A stretch of 64,000 bases of DNA from Notospermus geniculatus (lineage: Eukaryota; Nemertea; Pilidiophora; Heteronemertea; Lineidae). The notes beneath the pieces are model-generated. The model saw nothing but the letters and a program-made list of their open reading frames with translations, did not search any database and had not been told where the DNA came from. The position numbers and the translations under genes were made by a program. The stretch spans positions 91,502 through 155,501 of the forward strand of contig NMRB01001373.1 of NCBI GenBank assembly GCA_002633025.1, given 5' to 3'. Positions 47,275 to 59,008 of this stretch are shown here, in pieces. Each line of letters begins with the position of its first letter. The first letter of the stretch is position 1.

Positions 47275-47478
47275 ATAATGCATTACGAAATGAACGCAGC
47301 ACATACATGTACATGTAGGTCTGGTTAATTTGCCGACAACGTATGTAGTTAGTCGCTGGGTTGGAGAGAAAAAGTGGCAATACCATGGTCCTTTAAACTA
47401 TTAGGGAAGCAGATACAGTACAACAAGATTTCGGCTGACTGGGGGGAAAATTTCCTCAGTCTACGAAACCTGTTGAAC

Positions 47479-47698
47479 TAAAGCCCAGTTCACACTGCCA
47501 CGATTCCGACCACGATGCCTCTACGAATCCTCTGAAATATTTTCGTAGAGGGATCGTGGCCTTAGTGTTACAATGGGTGCGGATTATCACGAAAAACAAG
47601 AAGTCTGTAGGAAGGCATCACGAAGCCTATAGGAACACCACGAAAGCATTTCGTAGAGGCATCGTGGTCGGAATCGTGGCAGTGTGAACTGGGCTTTA
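47479..47698. mobile_element. MITE with TAAAGCCCAGTTCACACTGC ends
   Basis: The right end is the exact inverse (GCAGTGTGAACTGGGCTTTA), with CGATTCCGACCACGATGCC in both arms. The ends resemble 897-1084. Confidence 0.8.
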
Positions 47699-48278
47699 CT
47701 CTGCAATACCCGAGGTACCCCAGAAAAGTCAAAACCAAAATGTTTAGGGGACAAAAAAATTTCCCTCACGGTAGGCCCCTACTTGTCCGCTATCGGTCTC
47801 GTGCCAGTTTAGTGGTGATTGAAAATTTTGCTATTTTCGCTTATTGACCATCGTTTCAGCACGTGTAATTCAGAATCATGGTCCCCGATAGCACCGCTAG
47901 GGCTAATGTGACAATCGGTAGTAACCGCCATCTTGTGCCACGTCTTCGCTGATTGGTCGAGAGATACAGGCACGTCGCCAAATCATAACGGATGGACGAT
48001 TCTTCAGTGAAATACATGTAAGACTAGGGTTGAGCCAGTAACTTATTCATGTATGGGCCTTTCCAACAAAGATGATGGCCTAGTAGTTCTCCCACCTGAC
48101 GCCGTAGCCGTTCATGATAGATAACACTACCAAATGCATTCTTTCAGACAATTAAATTGCCTAAACTTTTGTGCCCACAGTATGCGAAAGGTTTTGTATC
48201 TCGCGACGGCCGACGTAACCTTTGACCTTTAGGCAATGTCGTAGGCCTACATGCATGCTCGATAAGACTGTTCAAACC

Positions 48279-48951
48279 CAGTAGAACTCGCGTATAACGT
48301 ACCGGGTGGGACCAGCGATTTTTGTCCGTTATACACAAAATACGTGTTACGCATGTACCTATATACCGTACTTTGTCTGTTATACACGTAAAACGTACTA
48401 TGTCCGGTATACGTATACCGTACATTGTCCAATACACACGTAAACAGCGTCATGTGTATGCCAACATTTCAACTTGGTTATTATGTCTTCAAGTCGTTCA
48501 TTGATTCAAAACGTGTGGCAATGTGCGAACTCCGTGCATCAGAAACTGCGGGTTCAGCTGACCACGTGCCTATCATGTGACTCGTGGTCTGGCGCGCAAT
48601 TTGGAAATGATACAATGTATACCCCCAACACTTACCCTGAGCTCTTTTGGTACATTGGTGCCCCAGCCTCCCCTGACTTTTTTTCAGCATTTTCACTGAT
48701 TTCATTACTTTTGACTGATGTACCGGAGGCGCCAGGAGGAGTACGTTATATACGAATGAATTTTAATGGAAATGCATTACACTGGGACCGGAGATTTGGG
48801 TACGGTATACGCGAATGTCCGTTATACAGCGGCCGTTATATGCGATGTTTTTTTATTGGAATTATCATTAGACGGGACCGGGACTTCAAGTTTCAGTACG
48901 GTGTAAGCGAGTATCCGGTTTATCCGAGGACGTTATACGCGAGTTCTACTG
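48279..48951. mobile_element. 673-bp element with CAGTAGAACTCGCGTATAAC ends
   Basis: The right end is the inverse (GTTATACGCGAGTTCTACTG). The CAGTAGAAC start resembles pogo/Tigger terminal repeats, but no TA duplication is visible on the left. No transposase is present; the 162-residue open frame across it is an artefact. Confidence 0.65.
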
Positions 48952-49589
48952 TATTTGAATGATCTAAGTTACCAATTAGGTATTGAGAGTGTTGCAACAC
49001 ATAAAAGAATGAGTGATGAAGGTATGGCGGCCATTTTTGTTTCGACATAGTATCAGTTCAGCCTCGCTGTACCACTGGTTATATATAGGTTGGACAGGAG
49101 ACCAGTCTTATCAAGGTGGGGAGGGAGAAAGAGTCACCTAATGGACACTGTTGGGCTTTAAATGGTGGCTTAACTGACGTCATATGGCGAGAACTCATTC
49201 TCAACCTAGAGCTCGACTCGAAACTTTGCCAGATTTCTTTACCGAAGAATGACGGGAAGACCCGAAGTGTTACGAATGGGTGAGCAATATTGGACGGCCA
49301 TCTTTGTTTTAAAGGTCTACAGAATGACAAGTGTGGCTATTCATAGTGATAAATCATTGTATGGAAAAGTCAATATCGCTGCCTCATTGAAATGGAAAAT
49401 CTCAATTGATTTTTCTCTTTTTTGATATGGTACTATTGGTATCAACGATATAATGATATTAAGCAAGAAGACACTCAGCCGGTAGTCTCAGTATATATTC
49501 AGTGCTGACCCTTTAGGAGGCCTGGCGTCTGCCAAATCATAATACTAACCCATGACGAGGAATAAAACCCCCATCTCAGCTCTGCCAGT

Positions 49590-49680
49590 TCGGTGCCCAG
49601 AGTCAAACGGAACGCCGGAGTGGGGATCGAACCAGGAACATTCTGACCGCTAGCCAGAGACAGGTGTGACAGGAATCAAC
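49590..49680 (-). repeat. tRNA-derived SINE-like segment
   Basis: On the minus strand, CTGGCTAGCGGTCAGAATG and box B GGTTCGATCCC follow the same order as in the SINE at 5852 (GATTAGCGGTCAGACGG). The downstream body differs. Confidence 0.45.
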
Positions 49681-50363
49681 GTCCTAGGAATGCAAGTCCG
49701 CCAAACAATAGCAGGTGTAACGTCGATCAGTGTTCCCCGTTTCTGTGTTTTTCGTATTGTTCCCCTCCTGACGGATTAAGCGGCAACTAACCCAACAATA
49801 ACCATTCTAGGCCGCGTCTATTGCTGGGGAACCATGAGCTACATAAACACTCACAGATGTTACACCTGCTATTGTAAGGTTATATCCGAATGGGCATGAT
49901 CTCTATAGCCAGATATTCTAATCCGTCGCTGAACAATAGGACCGGACTTTGATTCCGGGGGGAATTTGATTCCTGTCATGTCACACCTGAGCTACGCCAC
50001 ACAGGTGCAGCATCTGCCACTGTTTCCGTATGTCAGTGTTTCCCTTTATTGCTTGGGAAACGCTGGTGCATGTAGGTAGATTGACACGTTTCTTTGTGTG
50101 TCCCCTATTCAATAGAGAACTATGCTGTGTAGATTTTGTCTCCTCGCCAGGTACTGTGGATGAAGTTTCCTGATAGGTTTCAAATCATGTTCCTCCTGTT
50201 CAGGATACCCTAGGTATAGGATTTGTTTTTCAGATGCAGGCACAGATTGAGAGAGGGATGTTCGTATAGCGTTCATAAAAGTGCCATACATTATGCACCA
50301 GTGCACATATTTTCATATTTGTTCATGGAGTGGTCCAGGCATTCCTTAGGCCTATGATCTCCC

Positions 50364-50777
50364 TAAAGGCCCGTTTACACATGCAACTTTTCATATGCAA
50401 CTTCATGCAACTTGTTGCATAAACCTGATGAGACCAAAAAATTCATCAAAGTTGCATGTGTAAACGGGCATGCAACTTATTGCAACTAACTAGTGCAACT
50501 TGTTGCAAAATTAGGATCCAGATCCTATTTTCTGGTGAAGTTGCAACAAGTTGCACGTCGCTGGCCAATGAGAATACAGCAAAATATCATGTGACGTCTA
50601 CTAAAGCCAAAATGGCTGCCGAACAAAGGATTCCCGCCAAAATTCCTGCAACTTGTTGCGAACTTCTGCAACTTATCGCACTGAATGTTGCAATGTGTAA
50701 ACGTCACAGGTAGACTGCAACAAGTTGCAGGTTGCAGCAACTTGCAACTTGGTGCAACCTAATGTAAACCGCCCTTT
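50364..50777. mobile_element. MITE with GTTTACACATGCAAC ends
   Basis: AAAGGCCCGTTTACACATGC at the left and an imperfect inverse (TAATGTAAACCGCCCTTT) at the right enclose many GCAACTTGTTGCA words. Confidence 0.7.
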
Positions 50778-51654
50778 AAACGTTCCCGAGTGAGCCATGT
50801 GAAAATAACAGCTAGATAATGCTTGGTACATTCGTGCAACGCATGTATGGATGACGCATAGGCCTACACTAGTTCTCTGATGTGTCAAGTCGCCGCTTAT
50901 TCCGTCAGGAGAACAGTGAGGAACATTTAAAGATGGGGAACATTCAAAAACGTTACACCGGCTGAACATAAAGGATACGTGAATGCAAACCGTAATGATC
51001 TCACTTATTTTCATGCTGAGGGTGTACAATTCGGGATGTTTTGATTATGCAAGTTTGGCTTCTCATGTCAAGTCATCCATAGAATGTAGTCTGCTTTGCC
51101 TCTACAACAACAACAACAACAACTGTCGACTGTTTTGGTATCGACCGGGCGTTTTCAAAAGTAACTGCCGTATTGCAAGACAAAACAATTGCAAAGAGAC
51201 GAGAAGAAGAGGTGGAGTCGTTCTTTGGTCAATAAAGGTGATGAATCTTATTACCCGGTAGACAGCTAAACCTTGGAGGAATAAAACCTGACTAGCAACT
51301 ACCCGTGGCGACCGGCGATTGTGATTCAACCGAAGATGGAATGCCCGGTCCTGGTGGAATAGGTGCACCCAACGTGGTGCAGTAGGGAGAATTTAGAAAG
51401 CAATCGAACAACACTGCTAAAAAAAGTAAAATTGCGACCACAACAAAGTTCTCTTCGCAAAATCAACCACCCGTTGCATCAGGATATGGTATCATCTATC
51501 ATCATGCCGAATTTCAAGACAAAACAAAGCTTCCAAGTGTGACTTTATTGAGCCGACTTCCAGCATTATCATTATATAGATTTTATTCCTCCAAGGCTAA
51601 ACAGAGCAATGTCTTCTTGGTTTCAGAGGTTTCTGTTCGATGAACGAAATTTAA

Positions 51655-52184
51655 TAACGAGGTTTCGCAAATCTGACTAAACACGAAGTACGAAACACGA
51701 AATGAAACTTCAGGACCTGGGGCCATATTTATGAAGCCTTCGCAACTTTGCGTTCACGCAAATCTATGGTGAGGCTGTCAGTGAACAATAGGGCACGTGC
51801 AGCCAAACAATAGATTTGCCTGAACGCAAAGTTGCGAAGGCTTCATAAATGTGGCCCCTGATGTATTTCTGGAGAATGGTTGCTACCACAAATGTCCCTG
51901 CTGCCGGTGCGTCTTTTCGCATATCATGTACGACCGAGAGAGTTATGGTGCATCTTGAATTTTTAAATTTCCACTTCGTATGTACGAAGTCGATACGAAA
52001 GATAAATTTCAAAGTTTAATATACATTGTACACTGTAACTCTATCGGTCTACGCTAAAAGACGCTCTTGCAGCAGGCGATATTTGTGGTACCAACCATCT
52101 CCTCAAATACATTACGTCATGGACGTTAAGTCCAATTTCGTATTTCGTACTTCGTGTTTCGTCAGACTTGCGAAACCTCCCTAA
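51655..52184. mobile_element. Inverted-repeat element with a nested hairpin
   Basis: The outer ends are AGGTTTCGCAA and TTGCGAAACCT. Both arms hold AACACGAAGTACGAAA-type words. A MITE at 51718-51859 (GGGGCCATATTTATGAAGCC and its inverse) sits in the left arm. Confidence 0.7.
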
Positions 52185-52297
52185 CATAATTTTCTTTGGC
52201 GAAATCCGAGAATAACGACGCTCTGAAGTCGTTCTTGTTGTGTATTTTGTTACCGAGGCGAATTCTAACCTGCTGGGCCCACTATCATGTACATGAT

Positions 52298-52411
52298 GTA
52301 TTCATAAAACCTTGCTGGCTTTAGTTGGTTGCTAGTTGTGTACATTGGCCTGTACAAACTGGGCACTTTAGCAAGTAGCTAAGTCTAGCAAGGTTTTTGA
52401 ATATGGGCCCT
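52298..52411. mobile_element. MITE, GGGCCCATATTCATAAAACC family, left end lost
   Basis: TATTCATAAAACCTTGCTGG to AGCAAGGTTTTTGAATATGG plus GCCC; relative of 41884-42005. Confidence 0.7.
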
Positions 52412-52795
52412 GGCTATTTTTATGCCCTCTGCTATTTTGCCCATTCACCATCTCGCCCACACCCAGTTCACCAACTACATATAGTTTTTTTTATTTGATT
52501 TTTTTGTGTCATCACTATGGCATTGCAATAAATGAGTTTGATATCATACTTTTTCATTTTTGTTTTCTCGGAGAAGCACAACGGATTTGGAGGTTACAAA
52601 ACCCTCAGCATGCCGCTCCTACATGTACCCCCTTGAGAATCTATACCATAAGTCGTTTTTGGAAAGTTGTAGGGGGTTGTCTTTTCTCTGTTCCCAGATT
52701 TTAGGGGGTATAGCGATAATATTCAGCCTTTCCGGCAATTTTCTTACTGCTCGTCTGTGTGCCGGAAGTCGTCCCGAGGCAACCACGACCCTCCG

Positions 52796-52936
52796 CCTCT
52801 GGCACAGTGGCGCGTCAGCTTTGGTTGCTCTCACAAGCTCACCCCTATTTACCGAGCGAAGCGAGCGGTTTAGGGGGTGTGAGCTTGTGGGAGCAACTAA
52901 AACTAGCCCTATTGACGTGCCACTGTGCCTCGGGGT
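52796..52936. mobile_element. Inverted-repeat element
   Basis: GGCACAGTGGCGCGTCA and GTTGCTCTCACAAGCTCACC at the left are inverted at the right (TGACGTGCCACTGTGCC), around an ACCGAGCGAAGCGAGCGGT centre. Confidence 0.7.
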
Positions 52937-53209
52937 TAATTCTTCAAACCAGGACGGTCGAGTCGGCAAAAAAAGACGTAGATCTACATGTATGCAATTT
53001 CCAACGAAATTGCTGACACTCTCAACCAAGACATTTTAAAATTAATTTACTATATAAAACTCGAGTTATTTCACATCTTTTTAAAAATCCGAATTCCGAA
53101 TCCGGATTCATAATTTTCCATATCCACCGGACAGGACATCGATATAGTGGGTGATTTTCCAAAGTCGTATTCGACTGTATACTACCATCAAAAGTGCCAA
53201 GCTATTATA

Positions 53210-54183
53210 ATGATGGCCGATATTTCAACTGGTGTCCTGGCTTCACCACGAAATGTCTTCGTATACTTTTTCGACAAATGGAGACTAGAATTTAAGCTGA
53301 GGAGTCACTTTACAATACCCAGTGCTTTATTCGTCATAGGTGAAATTGGAAATTGCGTAATTAGCTTTGGAAACACGGTGGGAAAATTTCAACTAGGAGC
53401 AACTTGGGGGTCGGGACGTAAAGCTTTTGTATTCGAACTGGATGGATTTTCTGTACGCGAATTATTCATTCCGTACTCCGATATCGAAATGAGGTTAAGG
53501 AAAGGTGGAAGAAATTTCAAGCAGCTTAGACTGACCACATGCAGTGACAACGCCTTTGTCGAAGTATTGTATTTCAAAACGAACGAGGAACGAGCGAAGA
53601 GGGCGCTGATTTCCAAATTACATTGGTTCAAGATAAAAGATAGAGGGTTTCTTTTTAGGTTAGAGTATGTAAAAGATTTAGGTAACAAACGCACTTACAG
53701 AAGAAATGACTTTGGATATTTCAATAACTTGATCTTCATGTTGGACGTCCAATGTGACTTCAAAACGAATCTATTCACATTTGAATATCATCCATTTGTA
53801 GTAACTTCGAGAGACAGGCGGAAAATGTATGACGTCTCGTATACCACCGTCTTCGAACAGGTTTGGTGCGAAAATGAAATGACCCAGGCAGTGTTTCTTT
53901 CCAGCAATGTTGTATTGTTGATTGAGTATGATAGCAGTGGACTTCTATCCGATATGAGAGGTAACTTTTTCGCCGGTTATAAAGTTTATAAAATAACGAA
54001 CTGTCACAGTGATTGCACGTTGAAAAGACATCAGCGAAAGTTAAATGGTACACTTACCCTCTTGCAATCAGATCGTCGTCCTCGTGATGCCGTTTTCGCC
54101 AGTGATCATGGAGAGCTGATATATTGGCCAAGAAGGGCAAAACTCGGTCGTCCTCCTCAAGCCAGGGTCGTCAAATATTATAC
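53210..54183 (+). CDS. Unrecognised protein, long first ORF (about 324 residues)
   Basis: The frame is open from upstream of 53147; the first ATG is at 53210 (MMADISTGVLASPRNVFVYF). The translation looks like a real folded protein: mixed hydrophobic and charged residues, many aromatics, few low-complexity runs, and beta-strand-like alternation (GKFQLGATWGSG, KAFVFEL, ELFIPYSDIEMRL). No signal peptide or membrane helix is evident. I recognise no family. Faint features (f-qlG...Y-dI...-L-L, later TYRRNDFGYF) recall the beta-rich N-terminal region of eukaryotic cellular RNA-dependent RNA polymerases, but no catalytic DxDGD motif is present and this is only a hypothesis. The frame stops at TAA 54185-54187 inside a donor-like AC/GTAAGC at 54184, so the mRNA may continue. 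An acceptor-like CCGGACAG at 53134 could make this an internal exon. Confidence 0.6.
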
Positions 54184-54397
54184 GTAAGCTGCGTATCCAT
54201 TACACTCGGCCCCAGTGTGTATCCGACGTCCCGGTCTTTACCGAAGGGGTGAGCCCGTAGCGTCTGGCCAAGCGAGACTACGTATCCATAGGCTGCTCGC
54301 TTGTGCAGTTTTCCCCTGTTCCGTGTTCGCTTGTGGCCTGTCACGTGGACAATTATTGGTTTGTTTGTCGTTCCCATAAAGCGGTTTTTCCGCGGTA

Positions 54398-54521
54398 CAA
54401 TATTATTGCACAATATGGGGCCCAAAATGGGTGTCACGTGCTTCTGGCATAATGGATGGGAAAAAGATTGGCAATAATATTGCCCATCTTGATCCTCATA
54501 TTGTGCAATAATATTGCACGT
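54398..54521. mobile_element. Hairpin repeat within the putative intron of the unrecognised gene
   Basis: ACAATATTATTGCACAATAT at the left is inverted as CATATTGTGCAATAATATTG at the right. Confidence 0.65.
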
Positions 54522-54537
54522 GGATAGGTCGCTTTAG

Positions 54538-54802
54538 CTGTACTGTGCGAACCTTTCCCATTGTTCACGGCACATGCCCACTTGACTGGGAACATAGGGA
54601 ATTAACATGCTCATTCTTTTGCCCACTCCACGAGATTAAAGCTGAACTGCATGAACAAAAACACCACAGCGCTGCAGTATGGTGGTCTACAGAAGTGCAA
54701 ACGCCCTTCGAAGTACCTTCAGATCATGATAGACTACCGGCTTGTTTAGCGGCGCCACTGTATTCAATCGCAGGCTTTCAATCTGGACACATCAAGAGAT
54801 AG
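54538..54802 (+). CDS. Possible last exon of the unrecognised gene
   Basis: After an acceptor-like GCTTTAG at 54531-54537, a frame runs to TAG at 54802 (CPLDWEHRELTCSFF, HEIKAELHEQKHHSAAVWW). It is exactly in phase with the donor at 54184, so the spliced product would be about 412 residues. The 354-base intron contains a hairpin repeat (core 54398-54521). The agreement of phase and a protein-like composition are the only support, and the polypyrimidine tract before the acceptor is weak. Confidence 0.35.
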
Positions 54803-55286
54803 CGTCCAAGTGACTGAGCCTGATAGACTAAAGTATATTTCCGTATGGAAACTGAGTAGGAGGTTGGTCAGGGTTCTTTAGTGGTTGCGCCCTGTTGAAA
54901 TATATGGTAAAATGACAAAACTTCGGGATCAACAAATAATAAACCGCTCGTCTGACTTTCACAAATTCCATTTGGAATCATTACAAACATGCTGCGTATG
55001 AATCTTATTTTATTTCTTTTGCCATAGTCTAGTTATTTGAATATATTTTCGCAGAAACGTATTGTACATGATATGAGCAACAATACATAGGCCTTGACTC
55101 GCGTGATGTGTATATGTACTTGTCGAAAGAAATACCGGTTTTTTTGTAGTGGAAGTGCAGCTATTATCCGCATCCACAGCAGCAGATCAAAAGATTAAAT
55201 GCTTGTGGTAACGAACCAGGAATAACGAAAGGCCAACGGGATATCTGCGGGGGGGGGGGGTGAGAGGGGGAGCTTTAGCTGAATAA

Positions 55287-55961
55287 GGGCCGATTTAATA
55301 GACGTTTGCTAAGCTACCATTGGTTCCACCGAAAATAGATGGGCATGCGAAAAGTGTACCCAGCTAAATTTTCATCAAAAAGCCCTGTTTGGATGGATAG
55401 TACGCGCTATACAGAGCTTCGAAAACGTTACTTTTTGGTGTGAAAAAATCAATTGTACATTTTTTGCACGCCTATCTGTTTTTGGTGGAACCATCCTCCC
55501 ACAGCAGGGGTTTTTACCTCGCTCCTCTTCATCCGCTCACACAAACCCCTGCTGAAATAGGGCACCCAGTGAATCTGGTGTAGCTGTTCCATACTCCAGT
55601 TGCACTCCCTGTATTACGAATTTCGTGGTTTTACCCCGTTTGACCTAAGTTTTGTGCTTTACAAATCACTTACATCTTTCCAAAAGTGACTGAATTTTGT
55701 CACAGAGGTTCTTCCTATGTATAGGAAAGATTCTTATTATTTTTGATTGTTATTATGAGTCATATTTACTTCGTATTCACATCCTAAAAATGCAGCATTC
55801 TGATTGGGCAATGATTTTCTGACCGCCTCATGCTTGCCTGGGAGGCCCAATTTCAGCAGGGCTTTGTGTGGAGTGTATGAAGAGGAACGAGACTGAAGCC
55901 CTGCTGTGGGAGGATGGGTGGAACCAATGGTTAGCTTAGCAAACGTCTATTAAATCGGCCC
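55287..55961. mobile_element. 675-bp inverted-repeat element
   Basis: GGGCCGATTTAATAGACGTT at the left is exactly inverted at the right (AACGTCTATTAAATCGGCCC), and GGTTCCACC/CCCACAGCAGGG occur in both arms. Confidence 0.8.
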
Positions 55962-56578
55962 ATTATTGATCAAATTCTGTCTGATGATTGAAAAATCACC
56001 AACCATTCAATAAACAGTTATTTTGTCCAAAACGATTCTTCAACGATGTGTAAGATGTTATAATTAGCCGGATATGAGGTACTACACAATGTACATGAAA
56101 AACTCGTACATGTCATCATAATAATAAGTGATAAGTTGAAACATTCTCCTTTTATTGATTGAATTTATCGAATTGATTTATTAACGGTGGCGTAAGACCA
56201 GGCATGACAGTGGTCATTTCAAAACCAACAATGTAGCACTGTCGAATTTGACCCAGCCGGTGCGGAGATATCGGCTGAAAACCTCGCTCCAATCTGTGGA
56301 ATGAAGTGTGGGTCGGATATTTCACTTCACATTGTGATGATAATACTTCATCGTGTTTTGACGATATCGTCTGTTTCCTTCTCCCTTTCATGCCTTTTGT
56401 ATTTGATCGTATGAAAGCGAGGTGTCGGAGGATTGGTACTACAGCTGCGGGGTTAACGCGCAGGGCCAGATTTTCGACTAATCAGCATGTTAGCATATTG
56501 TACTTCAAAACATTACCTTGTTCACGTCGTAGTTAATCACGGGTGTGTACATGTACGTACTGTACATCCCGCTGTACA

Positions 56579-57569
56579 TGTACACTCTTGTAGGAAAGTA
56601 AAAGGACAGCAAGTTATCCTTAATATCTCAAAAACCACTGGCGCTACAACAATGGTATTTGCACCCAATCTGTAGCAACATGTTGGGCATAGAACCATGG
56701 TGTTTTGACAAAAATCAATTTTAATTAATTCACAGAAAAATGACATTTTATAAAATCACTTTTTTGACAATTTTTGAAAAATCGTCCGATTTCAAATTTT
56801 CTTTCTTCATGATATTCAACTTGCCTGACGGACCAACATCTGCAACTTATCCTTTTTAGAATCTCAAGAGAAAATGCCTTTTTTGGCATTTTTTAGCAAA
56901 AATAAATCCCACTCACACAGTCATATAGAAACACCTCTTGGACAGCCCCTCTTTACGGATTTTATACTCTGAAGAGCAGGCCTGGGGCAGTTCCAGTTCA
57001 GTTCTCATGTTATGCACCAAATGAGAAGTGACACTGACTTCAACCCATGTCTGTTCAGTGCAAAACCTCATCAATACCATGAATTGGCTTTTATTTGTAA
57101 AAGGAAGTTACGTCATACTGCCAATATAACAAGGGTCTTGGGAGACCACAGGTTTTGTTGATCACTGTCTGTTATGACAACAAGATTCCTGGCTAAGAGG
57201 GGCTGTCCTAGAGGTGTTGTCTGTTTGACTGTATGAGTGGGATTCATTTTGCTGAAAAATGCAAAAAGAGGCATTTTCTCTTGATATTTTAAAAGGGAAA
57301 AGTTGCAGATGTTGGTCAGTCAGGCACGTGGAATGTAACGAAGAAAGAAATTTTGAAATCGGACGATTTTTCAAAAATTGTGAAAAAAGTCATTTTACAA
57401 AATGTCATTTTTCTCTTAATTAATTAAAATAGATTTTTGTCAAAACACCATGGTTCTAGGCCCAACATGTTGCTACAGATTGGGTGCAAATACCATTGCT
57501 GTAGCTCCAATGGTTTTTGAGATATTTAGGAAAACTTGCTGTCCTTTTACTTTCCTACAAGAGTGTACA
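56579..57569. mobile_element. 991-bp foldback element with arms of about 390 bp
   Basis: GTACACTCTTGTAGGAAAGT at the left is inverted at the right (ACTTTCCTACAAGAGTGTAC). The arms stay alignable over about 390 bp each around a roughly 225-bp centre with no ORF. Confidence 0.85.
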
Positions 57570-57599
57570 TTCATTTCGCCGGCGCTTGAATCTATGGTA

Positions 57600-58280
57600 G
57601 TGTCCCACTGGCGACTTTTGCCCACGACAAGGGGCGAATCTGAAGGTTGCGATAACTCCCTCGATAAGCTGCGATATACGTAGTTTTCCGCGAATTGTCA
57701 ACTGGTCGCTGATTCGTCGAACACTCGCAGGCCTAGACGAAGATAGTCGTGGGTGGTCGCAGATGCTCGTAGTCTTCTTAAGCCTAGGTCACAAATGCAC
57801 CGGGCCCCGTACGATTTTCCCCACCAAGCGGCTTGCTGTGGGTTTTAGAGACTGAAACTCGGATCTAAGATGAATTATGCCGAAATCGCCTAAATAGATA
57901 AGCGGAAATTAGACTGGATCAAATTGGGCTCCGTAGAAATTGGCCAAAATGTCTGTTTTTACTCGCCGTACGGGCCCCGGAGTTGATATGTGACCTAGGC
58001 TTTACTCGTGGCTAGGCGCAGACTGTCGTAGATAGTCGAGGTTACTCTTCAAGACCTACGATCCTGTACGACGACATGGGCACGACTATATACGAGATAC
58101 AATCATGTACTTCGACTGACATCGACTAAATTGTCGTAGCAAATTTTGAACATTTTGAAAATTTTTCTGCGAGCCAGAGAATCACTGCGAACACAGACGA
58201 CAGTCTAAGAACTGTTACGACGAGCTACGATTTTTTCATTCGCCCCTTGTCGCAGGCCAAAATTCGCCAGTGGGACGCTA
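57600..58280. mobile_element. Inverted-repeat element carrying a nested MITE
   Basis: Outer ends AGTGTCCCACTGGCGA and TCGCCAGTGGGACGCT, with ACAAGGGGCGAA and its inverse. The nested element is at 57781-58001. Confidence 0.7.
57781..58001. mobile_element. Harbinger-like MITE, AGCC(T/C)AGTCACA family, copy 1
   Basis: AGCCTAGGTCACAAATGCAC...GTACGGGCCCC...TGACCTAGGCT with TTA on both sides. Confidence 0.8.
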
Positions 58281-58289
58281 GTATTAGCC

Positions 58290-59008
58290 AGTCTCACACG
58301 AGTGCGACAGTTGGCCTGCGTTTAATTGCGATAGACAATCGCAGGTGTACTGTCGCAAATTAACGCAAACTATCGCAGACCCATACGATAATATTGCAGG
58401 CTATCGCGTATAATCGTGAAATTTTGGAAATGTTCCGTAAGATTTAACCTTGTCGCAGGTTAAGCCCCAGTCACATATCCACTCCGGGGCCCGTACGGCG
58501 AGTAAAAACAGACATTTTGGCCAATTTCTACGGTGCCCAGTTTGATCCAGCCTACTTTCCGCCTATCTATTGAGGCGAGTTCGGCATGATTCATCTTAGA
58601 TCCGAGTTTCAGTCTCTAAAATCCGCAGCAAGCCGCTGGGTGGGGAAAATCGTACGGAGCCCGGTGCATTTGTGACCTACATGTAGGCTTTACGCAAAGC
58701 AACCGCAGATTAATTGTCGCAAAATATCGCACAATGTCGCAAAAAAATCGTTGATATAATCCCAAATTATCGGTGTCGACTGAAGAGGCTGCAGACAGAA
58801 AACCCGTATTATCGCAAGATTGTCGCAGCTATAATCGCAGATTGTCGCAAACAACCGCAAGTGAACGCCAAAAAACGCTGATTATCGTTAACTTTACGAC
58901 AATTCGGCGATACGTCTGCGACAAATCTGCGATAATTTCTGCGATTGTTTGCGTAACGTAGAAAAATGAAATCGCACGCAAATTGTCGCACGTGTGAGAG
59001 CGGCTTTA
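58290..59008. mobile_element. Inverted-repeat element carrying a nested MITE
   Basis: AGCCAGTCTCACACGAGTGC at the left and GCACGTGTGAGAGCGGCT at the right, with many TATCGCA/TTGTCGCA words. The nested element is at 58463-58689. Confidence 0.65.
58463..58689. mobile_element. Harbinger-like MITE, AGCC(T/C)AGTCACA family, copy 2 (reversed)
   Basis: The same element as 57781-58001 in the opposite orientation, again with TTA on both sides. Confidence 0.8.

Larger units (their letters stand above)
46277..53146. other. Repeat-rich region without recognised genes
   Basis: It contains foldback elements (46403, 47479, 48279, 50364, 51655, 52298, 52796), microsatellites (47134-47226), a SINE-like segment near 49590-49680 (minus) and an inverted pair CAATAGCAGGTGTAAC (49706-49873). 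No protein family is recognised. Confidence 0.5.

Noticed and set aside
47044-47386. Open frames rich in Val, Cys and Ser
   Set aside because: They translate CA/CAGA microsatellites.
48474-48962. 162-residue plus-strand open frame
   Set aside because: It crosses a TIR element and its right arm; the composition follows the repeat.
50456-50713. 85-residue open frame rich in Cys and Leu
   Set aside because: It arises from repeated GCAACTTGTTGCA words inside a MITE.
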